Source of the DNA: Aliivibrio fischeri
GTDB taxonomy: Bacteria > Pseudomonadota > Gammaproteobacteria > Enterobacterales > Vibrionaceae
Reading direction: 5' to 3'
Length of the DNA stretch: 64,000 bases
NCBI GenBank assembly: GCA_038993745.2
Contig: CP160630.1
Location: 806,001 to 870,000 of the forward strand
Shown: positions 57,173 to 64,000 of the stretch, one piece after another
Layout: the number at the start of each line of letters is the position of its first letter
Position numbering within the stretch: the first letter of the stretch is position 1
Notes under the pieces: generated by a model
What the model was told of the DNA's origin: nothing
Database searches by the model: none
The model's input: the letters and a program-made list of their open reading frames with translations, nothing else
Position numbers and translations under genes: made by a program

Positions 57173-58208
57173 AGAACAAGTCATCTTTATTTGGACGAGC
57201 TGCAACACGTTCTGCCACTCTATCAAGCAATTCATGCTCTTGAATTTGATCAGGTTTTTGCGCTACTTGCTCACTGTTCACACCCAATTTTTTGAAAAGT
57301 TGCATGTCTGTGTCTTCATCTGGATTTGGCGTAGTTAGCAACTTACATCCATAAAAAACCGAATTGGCACCAGCCATAAAGCATAATGCTTGCATTTGCT
57401 CATTCATGCTTTCGCGTCCTGCAGAAAGACGTACAGCAGATTCAGGCATCATGATGCGAGCAACGGCGATCAAACGAATGAAATCAAATGGATCAACGTC
57501 TTCAGCGTCTTCTAATGGGGTTCCTTTTACTTTTACCAACATATTCACAGGAACAGATTCTGGATGTTGAGGTAGATTCGCTAATTCAACAAATAGACCA
57601 GCACGATCACTTGCACTTTCCCCCATACCAATGATGCCACCAGAACAAATTTTCATCCCAGCATCACGAACGTGAGATAGCGTATCTAAACGATCTTGAT
57701 AAGTTCGAGTGGTAATAATATTGCCGTAAAATTCAGGAGAAGTATCGAGGTTATGGTTATAGTAATCTAAGCCTGCTTCGGATAATTCACCGGCTTGCTC
57801 GGCGGTGATCATGCCTAGCGTCATACATGTCTCAAGGCCCATTTCTTTCACGCCTTTAATCATGTCCAATAGATATGGCATATCACGTTCTTTTGGGTTC
57901 TTCCAAGCAGCCCCCATACAAAAACGAGTCGAACCTGAATTTTTTGCTTTTTTCGCAGCGTCTAAAACACTCTCCACTTCCATTAAACGTTCACGATCAA
58001 CATCAGTGCGGTAGTGAGCACTCTGCGGGCAATACTTACAGTCTTCAGGACAGGCTCCTGTTTTAATTGAAAGTAGTGTGCTCACCTGTACATGATTAGC
58101 TTGTTGATATTTTCTATGTACTAATTGAGCCTCAAAGATCAAATCCATAAACGGTTTATCCATCAAGGTTTGTACTTCAGCTACGGTCCAGTTATGTCTC
58201 ACTTCCAC
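57156..58208 (-). CDS. bioB: biotin synthase BioB
   Basis: This 350-residue radical-SAM enzyme inserts sulfur into dethiobiotin. The CxxxCxxC cluster motif is in [13 protein letters not shown] (~53-60). Cys residues near 97 ([10 protein letters not shown]) and 128 (GLETCMTLG), and Cys/Arg residues of the [2Fe-2S] site ([19 protein letters not shown]) are present. It is first in the leftward operon, transcribed from the BirA-controlled promoter. The start ATG has AAGGAA upstream. Confidence 0.97.
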   Translation of the reverse strand: MEVRHNWTVAEVQTLMDKPFMDLIFEAQLVHRKYQQANHVQVSTLLSIKTGACPEDCKYCPQSAHYRTDVDRERLMEVESVLDAAKKAKNSGSTRFCMGAAWKNPKERDMPYLLDMIKGVKEMGLETCMTLGMITAEQAGELSEAGLDYYNHNLDTSPEFYGNIITTRTYQDRLDTLSHVRDAGMKICSGGIIGMGESASDRAGLFVELANLPQHPESVPVNMLVKVKGTPLEDAEDVDPFDFIRLIAVARIMMPESAVRLSAGRESMNEQMQALCFMAGANSVFYGCKLLTTPNPDEDTDMQLFKKLGVNSEQVAQKPDQIQEHELLDRVAERVAARPNKDDLFYEASV

Positions 58209-58265
58209 GTGTAAATTCCTTTATTATTTTATGGCTCAACAACCATGTAATGACTGTTTTTATAC

Positions 58266-58299
58266 TTGGCTAGTCTACGGTTAAACGATACACTGTCAA
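58266..58299. promoter_or_regulatory. divergent promoters of bioA and bioB
   Basis: Rightward: TTGGCT (58266-58271), 17 bases, TACACT (58289-58294) for bioA. Leftward: TTGACA (58299-58294 on the minus strand), 16 bases, TAGACT (58277-58272) for bioB. The two promoters face each other and overlap, and the leftward -35 lies within the BirA box. Confidence 0.6.
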
Positions 58300-58325
58300 C
58301 CTAAAGAAAAGAATAAAGTTTACAA
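58293..58325. promoter_or_regulatory. BirA operator (biotin repressor box)
   Basis: On the minus strand TTGTAAACT, 15 bases, GGTTGACAG matches the enterobacterial BirA consensus TTGTAAACC-N(14-16)-GGTTTACAA with three differences. It overlaps the -35 of the bioB promoter and the start region of the bioA transcript, so BirA with biotinyl-AMP should shut down both directions. Confidence 0.85.
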
Positions 58326-58336
58326 TTGGTGAATAA

Positions 58337-59617
58337 ATGAGCATTAACGTCGATTTGGATTTTGACCGTCAACACATCTGGCACCCATATACTTCAACAT
58401 TAAACCCACTGGCTTGCTATCCTGTCACTCATGCAAAAGGGGTTAATATTTATCTAGAAAATGGGACCAAACTTGTTGATGGCATGTCGTCATGGTGGTC
58501 TACCATACATGGATACTGCCACCCTCACCTGAATCAAGCATTAAAAGATCAAACCGACAAAATGGCACACGTGATGTTCGGAGGCATTACTCATCAACCT
58601 GCTGTTGAACTTTGTAAGAAACTGGTCGAACTCAGTCCATCTCGATTAGAACAAGTATTTTTAGCCGATTCAGGTTCAGTAGCCGTTGAAGTCAGTTTAA
58701 AAATGGCACTTCAATATTGGCACGCGAAAGATCAGCCTAGATCTAAATTCTTAACCGTGCGTCATGGTTATCACGGTGATACCTTCGCTGCCATGTCAGT
58801 AACCGATCCTGACAATTCCATGCATGGACTTTATAAAGGCTTTTTACCTGAGCATCTGTTTGTTGAATCACCAAGCAGTAAGTTCGGTGGAGTGTGGAAC
58901 CCTGATGATATCCTTCCGTTAGAAGCCATGTTAGCAGAGCGACACAATGACATTGCAGCAATGATCCTTGAACCCATTGTTCAGGGCGCTGGCGGGATGC
59001 GCTTATACCATCCCCAATATCTGAAAGAAGTACGCCGCTTGTGTGATAAATATGGCTTACTTTTGATTTTAGATGAGATAGCAACAGGTTTCGGCCGAAC
59101 AGGAAAGTTATTTGCTTGCGAGCATGCCGAGATTGAACCCGATATTATGTGTATTGGTAAAGCACTCACTGGGGGCTACATGACGCTTTCAGCAACACTC
59201 ACCAGTAAAGTGGTTGCAGACACGGTATGCAGTGGTGATGCGGGATGTTTTATGCATGGTCCTACATTTATGGGCAACCCACTTGCTTGTGCCGTTGCCA
59301 ATGCCAGCCTAGAACTAATCCAACAAAATCATTGGCAAACTCAAACCAAACAGATAGAAACCTGCTTTTCTGAATTATTACCTCAACTTAAAAAACATAA
59401 CGTTGTAGCAGATGTTAGATGGCTAGGCGCTATTGGTGTAGTAGAGCTAACCACGCCCGTTGATATGGAGAAAATTCAAGCACATTTTGTTGAACAAGGG
59501 GTTTGGATAAGGCCATTTGGGAAACTCATTTATATGATGCCTCCATTCATTTCTCAACCTGAGCACATTACTAAGCTTGTTAACTCTATTGATAGTGCCC
59601 TAGAAACTCTGTTCTAA
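58337..59617 (+). CDS. bioA: adenosylmethionine-8-amino-7-oxononanoate aminotransferase BioA
   Basis: This 426-residue class-III aminotransferase uses SAM to make diaminopelargonic acid. Seen are [78 protein letters not shown] (PLP-binding Asp) and the PLP lysine in [20 protein letters not shown]. It diverges from bioB under common BirA control. Confidence 0.96.
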   Translation: MSINVDLDFDRQHIWHPYTSTLNPLACYPVTHAKGVNIYLENGTKLVDGMSSWWSTIHGYCHPHLNQALKDQTDKMAHVMFGGITHQPAVELCKKLVELSPSRLEQVFLADSGSVAVEVSLKMALQYWHAKDQPRSKFLTVRHGYHGDTFAAMSVTDPDNSMHGLYKGFLPEHLFVESPSSKFGGVWNPDDILPLEAMLAERHNDIAAMILEPIVQGAGGMRLYHPQYLKEVRRLCDKYGLLLILDEIATGFGRTGKLFACEHAEIEPDIMCIGKALTGGYMTLSATLTSKVVADTVCSGDAGCFMHGPTFMGNPLACAVANASLELIQQNHWQTQTKQIETCFSELLPQLKKHNVVADVRWLGAIGVVELTTPVDMEKIQAHFVEQGVWIRPFGKLIYMMPPFISQPEHITKLVNSIDSALETLF

Positions 59618-59623
59618 TAATAA

Positions 59624-59661
59624 AAAAACCGATGCCTTTACAATAAAGGTATCGGTTTTTT
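59624..59661. terminator. terminator after bioA
   Basis: AAAACCGATGCCTTTA pairs with TAAAGGTATCGGTTTT (one G-T), small loop, T-run on the plus strand. It may also end the leftward small membrane protein gene transcript. Confidence 0.92.
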
Positions 59662-59692
59662 AGACGCACAAATTCAACGTCGATATTTGCCG

Positions 59693-59902
59693 TTATTTAA
59701 CTTTAGGCTCATTAGTAAAATCATCTTCTACTAACTTATAAATAATAAAGATAGCGAGCTCGAGTAATGCAGTAAGAATCAAGCTCATGATCACGTAGCG
59801 TTCAGCAAAAACACCAATACCGTGTAAGATTGTTGATTGAATAACAAACGCGCCAACTACGCCTAAAATCAACAGCTGTAAAAATTTAATAAACTTCAGC
59901 AT
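59693..59902 (-). CDS. small inner-membrane protein, two membrane helices
   Basis: This 69-residue protein has two hydrophobic helices (LLILGVVGAFVIQSTIL and VIMSLILTALLELAIFIIY) and a charged C-terminal tail (VEDDFTNEPKVK). AAGGAA lies just before the ATG. I do not recognise the family. The gene is between bioA and the GNAT gene and has no evident partner. Confidence 0.65.
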   Translation of the reverse strand: MLKFIKFLQLLILGVVGAFVIQSTILHGIGVFAERYVIMSLILTALLELAIFIIYKLVEDDFTNEPKVK

Positions 59903-60045
59903 TTAAATTCCTTCTTTATCATTATCTTAAATAATTGAAATCAACCTTTATAGAGTACACCAAAATAGTGATGACATAATGATTAATTTCAATAAGATGC
60001 TTTATCTTGTCCTTTAGAAGCGACTTTTCTTACTTTTATGACGTA

Positions 60046-60603
60046 TTACTCTGGCTTCCAATCATCATTAATTTTAGACGTTAAGATGTGATCTTCCCAT
60101 GCACCATTAATATATAAGTACTTTTTCGCTTCACCTTCTTTAACAAAACCAAGTGCAGCAAGTACTTTTGCGCTCTTTTCGTTACGTGGAATATAAGCGG
60201 CCATGATTCGATGTAAATTTTGAGCTTTAAACATCCAATCAATAGTGACATTCACCGCTCGTCTCATGATCCCTTTTCCTTGATACTCTGAATCCAAAGA
60301 ATAGCCAACATGCCCAGCATGAAAAGGAAAACGAGTGATATTACTGTAACTCACCGTCCCTATTATCTTATGCTCGTTTTTATCAACCACCACAAAATAA
60401 AAGGCCAAGTTATGTTTATGCAATTCCACAAGCTGCAATAAACGCTGCTTCCAGCCTTCAGGTGTAAAAAAAGCGTGGCTTCGTTTAGGCTCCCACGGAG
60501 CAAGATGATGACGATTACGCATAAAATAGTTGGCAATCGTCACTGCGTCACTGCTTTTTATTAAACGAACTTGGTAATGCTCAAACTCAAAACTTACATC
60601 CAT
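60046..60603 (-). CDS. RimJ/RimL-type N-acetyltransferase
   Basis: This 185-residue GNAT is of the ribosomal-protein acetyltransferase group: VRLIKSSDAVTIANYFMRNR, HHLAPWEPKR, VGYSLDSEYQGKGIMRRAVN (acetyl-CoA loop) and RIMAAYIPRNEKSAKVLAAL. The substrate may be a ribosomal or other protein N-terminus, but it is not proven. It starts 12 bases after tyrR ends and may be co-transcribed with it. Confidence 0.87.
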   Translation of the reverse strand: MDVSFEFEHYQVRLIKSSDAVTIANYFMRNRHHLAPWEPKRSHAFFTPEGWKQRLLQLVELHKHNLAFYFVVVDKNEHKIIGTVSYSNITRFPFHAGHVGYSLDSEYQGKGIMRRAVNVTIDWMFKAQNLHRIMAAYIPRNEKSAKVLAALGFVKEGEAKKYLYINGAWEDHILTSKINDDWKPE

Positions 60604-60614
60604 GTCGTTTCTCT

Positions 60615-62162
60615 CTATTTTTTACCAATTCCATAATCACGCAATTTATTTGCAATTGCAGTATGTGATACACCTAAACGCTTGGCTAACTTACGACTCG
60701 ATGGAAATTCATTATATAAACTAGATAAAATACTCGACTCATAAGATTTCATGATTTCATCCAGTGAACCATCAGTATTAATATTAAGACTTCTTGGCGC
60801 ATTTTTATCAACAATTGGAAGCATAAAATGAGAGGTAGATAGTTGATTTCTATCCATTTGCGTTAATGCTTTTAATGTTGTGCTTCTAAGCTGGCGTACA
60901 TTACCCGGCCATGTGTAACTGGCTAAATAATCGTATACTTCTTCGTCTATGCTTGGCTTAACAATTCCTAGCTCTTTACTTAGTTGCGCTACAAAAAAAT
61001 CAAACAAGGTTGCCACATCAGAAATACGATCACGCAATGGCGGTATCTCTAAAAACAGCACGTTTAGACGGTAATACAAATCTTCACGGAATAAGCCTTG
61101 CTCTACCAACTCAAGTAGCTCTTTTTTACTTGCACCGATAATACCGACATCAACATGGATCTCTTTTTCTTCACCTACTCGACGGAAATTACCATCTTGA
61201 ATAAAGCGTAAAAGTTTAATTTGAAGTAGCGGACTCATCTCACTGATTTCATCAAAGAAAACCGTACCACCATCAGCTTGTTCAATGATGCCTTTCTTAC
61301 CTTCTGGCATATTAGGGAACGCACCTGGTGCATAACCGAACAACTCTGTTTCAGCCACATCATCAGGCATCGCTGCACAGTTCACCACCATAAAAGCCTT
61401 ACCTGAACGGATAGATGCATTATGACATGCGCGAGCCAACATCTCTTTACCCGTTCCTGTCTCACCTTGGATCAATAATGATTGATCAATGTCAGACAGT
61501 TTTTTAGCTTGAGAAATAAGTTGTTTATATTTAGTTGATGAACCGACAAAGTGCTCAAAACCTAAATTTGATGATTCAGGTATAAATGGGCGTGCGTTTT
61601 GCGCCTCGATAGCGGGTTTGATAATGACAACTGCACTGGTCAAAATTGAGGTGTTACTGTCATCTGTAATGTAAACTGGCATGATCTCCATGATGTAGTT
61701 CATGCCATCAATCAACATAGGTTCACGTTGTCGAATACGAGATTCTTCTAACCATAATTGAACATTAAAATCTGGCAATAAAACCGTTGCTGATTGGCCA
61801 ATAAGCGACGTTTTATCCAATTTAAAAAGTGACACTACCGCATCATTAATTGTATCTATCTTGCCTTTTAAATTGATAGAGAAAACAGGGTCTGGCAAGG
61901 TACTTAATACGGCTAATAGTTCAGTATTTCGACGTTCACTTGGTAAAAATTGAATTTTTCTGACATCCATCACACCATCAAGTCGACGAATTTTCGCCAT
62001 TAATTGACTAAACTCATCGAAATCGATTTCTGGGAAGTTAAGATAGATTAAGCCTGACTTATCAATTTCAATGTCACGTAAATCAATATGTTGAGAAGCT
62101 AAAATATCTAATAACTCGCGAGTAAGACCTAAGCGATCCTTGCATTGCACTTCAAGACGCAC
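60615..62162 (-). CDS. tyrR: TyrR, aromatic amino-acid regulator
   Basis: A GTG start with GAGGA upstream gives 515 residues, like E. coli TyrR (513). An ACT domain (MRLEVQCKDRLGLTRELLDI) binds aromatic amino acids. A PAS domain (~80-190) and an AAA+ domain follow (Walker A GETGTGKE, VFFDEISEMSPLLQIKLLR). The C-terminal HTH is SSRKLAKRLGVSHTAIANKL. The sigma-54 contact loop reads GAFPNM instead of GAFTGA, which is known for TyrR and explains its action with sigma-70 instead. It controls aromatic biosynthesis and transport genes. Confidence 0.96.
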   Translation of the reverse strand: MRLEVQCKDRLGLTRELLDILASQHIDLRDIEIDKSGLIYLNFPEIDFDEFSQLMAKIRRLDGVMDVRKIQFLPSERRNTELLAVLSTLPDPVFSINLKGKIDTINDAVVSLFKLDKTSLIGQSATVLLPDFNVQLWLEESRIRQREPMLIDGMNYIMEIMPVYITDDSNTSILTSAVVIIKPAIEAQNARPFIPESSNLGFEHFVGSSTKYKQLISQAKKLSDIDQSLLIQGETGTGKEMLARACHNASIRSGKAFMVVNCAAMPDDVAETELFGYAPGAFPNMPEGKKGIIEQADGGTVFFDEISEMSPLLQIKLLRFIQDGNFRRVGEEKEIHVDVGIIGASKKELLELVEQGLFREDLYYRLNVLFLEIPPLRDRISDVATLFDFFVAQLSKELGIVKPSIDEEVYDYLASYTWPGNVRQLRSTTLKALTQMDRNQLSTSHFMLPIVDKNAPRSLNINTDGSLDEIMKSYESSILSSLYNEFPSSRKLAKRLGVSHTAIANKLRDYGIGKK

Positions 62163-62300
62163 AAAAATTCCTCAATAATAAGGGTGTCAAAATATGTTTA
62201 CACCAGTTTGCGTGAGAGAAAAAAAAGAGTCAAGAAAGAAGTGATCTAAAAACTGTTTTAATTCGTTATACTTTTTAGTACATGGATGGGGGAAATTATC

Positions 62301-63245
62301 ATGACTATTAATGTTGGCATCAGTTCTTGTGTTATCGGAGAAAGTGTTCGTTTTGATGGCGGGCACAAGAGCAATAAATTCGCATCAAAAGTATTATCAC
62401 CATATTTTAATTACATACCAATCTGCCCAGAAGTAGGAAGCGGTATGTCTGTACCACGACCAACCATCAGATTAATGACAAACGATGAACGCATCGCCTT
62501 AGTTGATTCTAAGGATTCAAGTATTGATTACACGGATTCCATGCTTGAATTCTCAAATAAAACCGTTGATGCCCTGATGGATGCAGATCTATGTGGTTAC
62601 ATTGTCTGTGCCAATTCACCAAGTTGTGGCATGGAACGCGTTAAAGTTTACAGTAAGAACAATGCCACTAAAAATGGCGTTGGCTTGTATACCGGAACGC
62701 TAATGAAAAAAATGCCGTGGTTACCTGTTGAAGAAGACGGTCGATTAAATGATCCCGTTTTAAAAGAAAACTTCATTACACGTGTTTTTTGCTTACACGA
62801 TTTATATCAGTCTATGGATGGACAACCTACCGCAGGAAAAATTGTCGCTTTCCATTCTCGTTATAAATACACATTAATGTCCCACTCTACTGTCGGCTAT
62901 AAAAACCTTGGTAAATTGGTGGCTCGTGTTGCTGAATACGATATTCACGAATTTTTCAATCTATACCGAACTCAGTTAATGCAGACTATGAGTATTCGAG
63001 CTACCCGTAAAAATAACACCAACGTATTAATGCACTTACAAGGTTATTTCAAGAAAGATTTAGATTCACCTCAGAAGCAGGCTTTAGCTGAGCTCATTCA
63101 AGAGTATAATCAAGGTTTATTGCCTTTGTTGTCTCCTATCACTTTGATTAAACACCATTTAAGTATGCACAATAATGATTACTTAAAACAACAATCTTTC
63201 TTAAACCCTTACCCACAAGAGCTAAGATTACGCTATGGATTATAA
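62301..63245 (+). CDS. DUF523-DUF1722 protein (YbgA-like C-terminus)
   Basis: The ATG at 62301 has GGGGGAA upstream and gives 314 residues; the ATG at 62286 would lie within that ribosome site. DUF523 is at the N-terminus (VGISSCVIGESVRFDGGHKS, CPEVGSGMSVPRPTIRL, CANSPSCGMERVKVY), with conserved Cys. DUF1722 (YbgA) follows from ~180 (FHSRYKYTLMSHSTVGYKNL, NVLMHLQGYFKKDLDSPQKQ). It overlaps phrB by 11 bases. In E. coli ybgA also precedes phrB, so a link to DNA photorepair or light stress is suggested; the function is unknown. Confidence 0.9.
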   Translation: MTINVGISSCVIGESVRFDGGHKSNKFASKVLSPYFNYIPICPEVGSGMSVPRPTIRLMTNDERIALVDSKDSSIDYTDSMLEFSNKTVDALMDADLCGYIVCANSPSCGMERVKVYSKNNATKNGVGLYTGTLMKKMPWLPVEEDGRLNDPVLKENFITRVFCLHDLYQSMDGQPTAGKIVAFHSRYKYTLMSHSTVGYKNLGKLVARVAEYDIHEFFNLYRTQLMQTMSIRATRKNNTNVLMHLQGYFKKDLDSPQKQALAELIQEYNQGLLPLLSPITLIKHHLSMHNNDYLKQQSFLNPYPQELRLRYGL

Positions 63246-64000
63246 ACACAACTTACAATGTGTTTGGTTCCGACACGATTTGCGAACCATTGATAACCCA
63301 GCATTACAGGCTGCTATTGAGAATCAGCAGCCTACTTTTGCTCTATTTATTTATTCTGAATCTCAATGGAAAAAACACAATAAAGCGCCGATTCAAATCG
63401 ATTTAATCAAAAGGCGGTTAGTGGAATTAAAAAATGAATTAGAGCAACTCAATATTCCATTAATCATTATTTCTAGCCCTTTATTTTCAGAGATACCAGC
63501 GAAGATAACTGCGCTATTTAGTGAACTCAGTGTTAATGCATTATTTGCAAACAAAGAATACGAGCATGATGAACGACTTCGTGATACTCAAGTATACGAA
63601 TCATTACTCAATACAAACTGCTATTTTTTCGACGCCAAATGCATACTACCCGTTGGTACTATCATTAACCGAACTCAACAGCCTTATAAAGTATTCACGC
63701 CATTTAAAAAAGCGTGGAAAGCCTCGTTTTATCAACAACAGCCACACATTACCAAAACCGGGAGATCCGTTCTGTGTGACCCCAAATTGATTAAAAAGCT
63801 ATTCCTAAATAATGATGACTCTTTTGCTTTTTCATCTTCAAATGAAAGTGGAAGTTGGCCGGTTTCGACAAAAGCAATTATTGATATATTACGTCAATTT
63901 TGCCGTCAAAAAGTAAGCCAATACCATAACAATCGAGATTATCTCGAGATACAAGGCACAAGTCAGTTATCCCCTTATTTGGCCATCGGCGCTATATCAG
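63235..64000 (+). CDS. phrB: deoxyribodipyrimidine photolyase PhrB (partial, 3' end beyond right edge)
   Basis: The frame from ATG 63235 (MDYKHNLQCVWFRHDLRTID) stays open to the window end, 255 codons. The N-terminal photolyase alpha/beta antenna domain is plain: VWFRHDLRTIDNPAL, ANKEYEHDERLRD, VFTPFKKAWK, and the start of the FAD-binding domain with SQLSPYLAIGAIS. It repairs UV cyclobutane dimers using blue light. It overlaps the DUF523-DUF1722 gene by 11 bases, so they are co-translated. Confidence 0.95.
   Translation, partial: MDYKHNLQCVWFRHDLRTIDNPALQAAIENQQPTFALFIYSESQWKKHNKAPIQIDLIKRRLVELKNELEQLNIPLIIISSPLFSEIPAKITALFSELSVNALFANKEYEHDERLRDTQVYESLLNTNCYFFDAKCILPVGTIINRTQQPYKVFTPFKKAWKASFYQQQPHITKTGRSVLCDPKLIKKLFLNNDDSFAFSSSNESGSWPVSTKAIIDILRQFCRQKVSQYHNNRDYLEIQGTSQLSPYLAIGAIS

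Noticed and set aside
61250..61350. Damaged GAFTGA loop in TyrR
   Set aside because: GAFPNM-like sequences are normal for TyrR, which does not work with sigma-54.
63521..63790. 89-residue ORF near the right end
   Set aside because: It is an out-of-frame shadow of phrB.

Overview
The window looks like a chromosomal segment from a low-GC member of the Vibrionaceae, most likely the Aliivibrio (Vibrio fischeri) group. This is inferred from the cholera-type Hcp, VgrG, ClpV and VasH proteins, the vibrio-style GH19 chitinase, the bioA/bioBFCD arrangement with a BirA box, and AT-rich intergenic DNA. The species cannot be fixed from sequence alone.

Region 1 (1-13.7 kb) is part of a type VI secretion system (T6SS) locus. 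A leftward operon runs hcp, vgrG, DUF6484-like, helical-repeat protein, DUF2169, KAS/thiolase-like protein, then a PpkA-type Ser/Thr kinase cut by the left edge. Diverging from it are clpV, a VasH-type sigma-54 activator and a small lipoprotein. A sigma-54 -24/-12 promoter with ideal spacing sits upstream of hcp, so VasH probably drives the hcp operon.

Region 2 (13.7-34 kb) is the most unusual part. A three-gene module occurs twice on the minus strand: (A) a ~570-aa cytoplasmic protein with a MIX-like motif, (B) a lipoprotein with beta-propeller-like repeats, (C) a ~1600-aa protein with an internal OmpA-like domain followed by a hydrophobic segment. The copies are diverged, and a large multidomain GH19 chitinase and a tRNA-Gly lie between them. 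The copy next to the T6SS genes has single-base frameshifts in both B and C. I propose a T6SS-associated effector/immunity or envelope module; its function is inference.

Region 3 (34-42 kb) holds a frameshifted NhaC-type antiporter, a small exported protein, a Gfo/Idh/MocA oxidoreductase, a HopJ-family protein, a frameshifted GNAT, an MFS transporter, a LysR regulator and a GH13 alpha-glucosidase.

Region 4 (42-49 kb) is a seven-gene leftward operon: exported TPR-like protein, LolD-like ATPase, FtsX/MacB-type permease (frameshifted), LolA-like periplasmic protein, outer-membrane barrel-like protein, LytS-like histidine kinase and LytTR response regulator. It looks like a self-regulated envelope transport system.

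Region 5 (49-64 kb) has a GNAT, a DksA/TraR zinc-finger protein, YbiB, an efflux pair (DUF2955/FUSC-like plus HlyD) with a divergent LysR gene, the biotin genes bioA and bioBFCD around a bidirectional BirA-controlled promoter, a small membrane protein, a RimJ-like GNAT, TyrR, a DUF523-DUF1722 protein and the 5' part of phrB.

Six genes across the window are each broken by exactly one missing base (B1, C1, nhaC-like, GNAT, permease, bioD), mostly at or beside short homopolymers. Every restored reading frame is full length. This pattern fits uncorrected sequencing or assembly deletions at least as well as real gene decay, and it affects how every 'pseudogene' here should be read.
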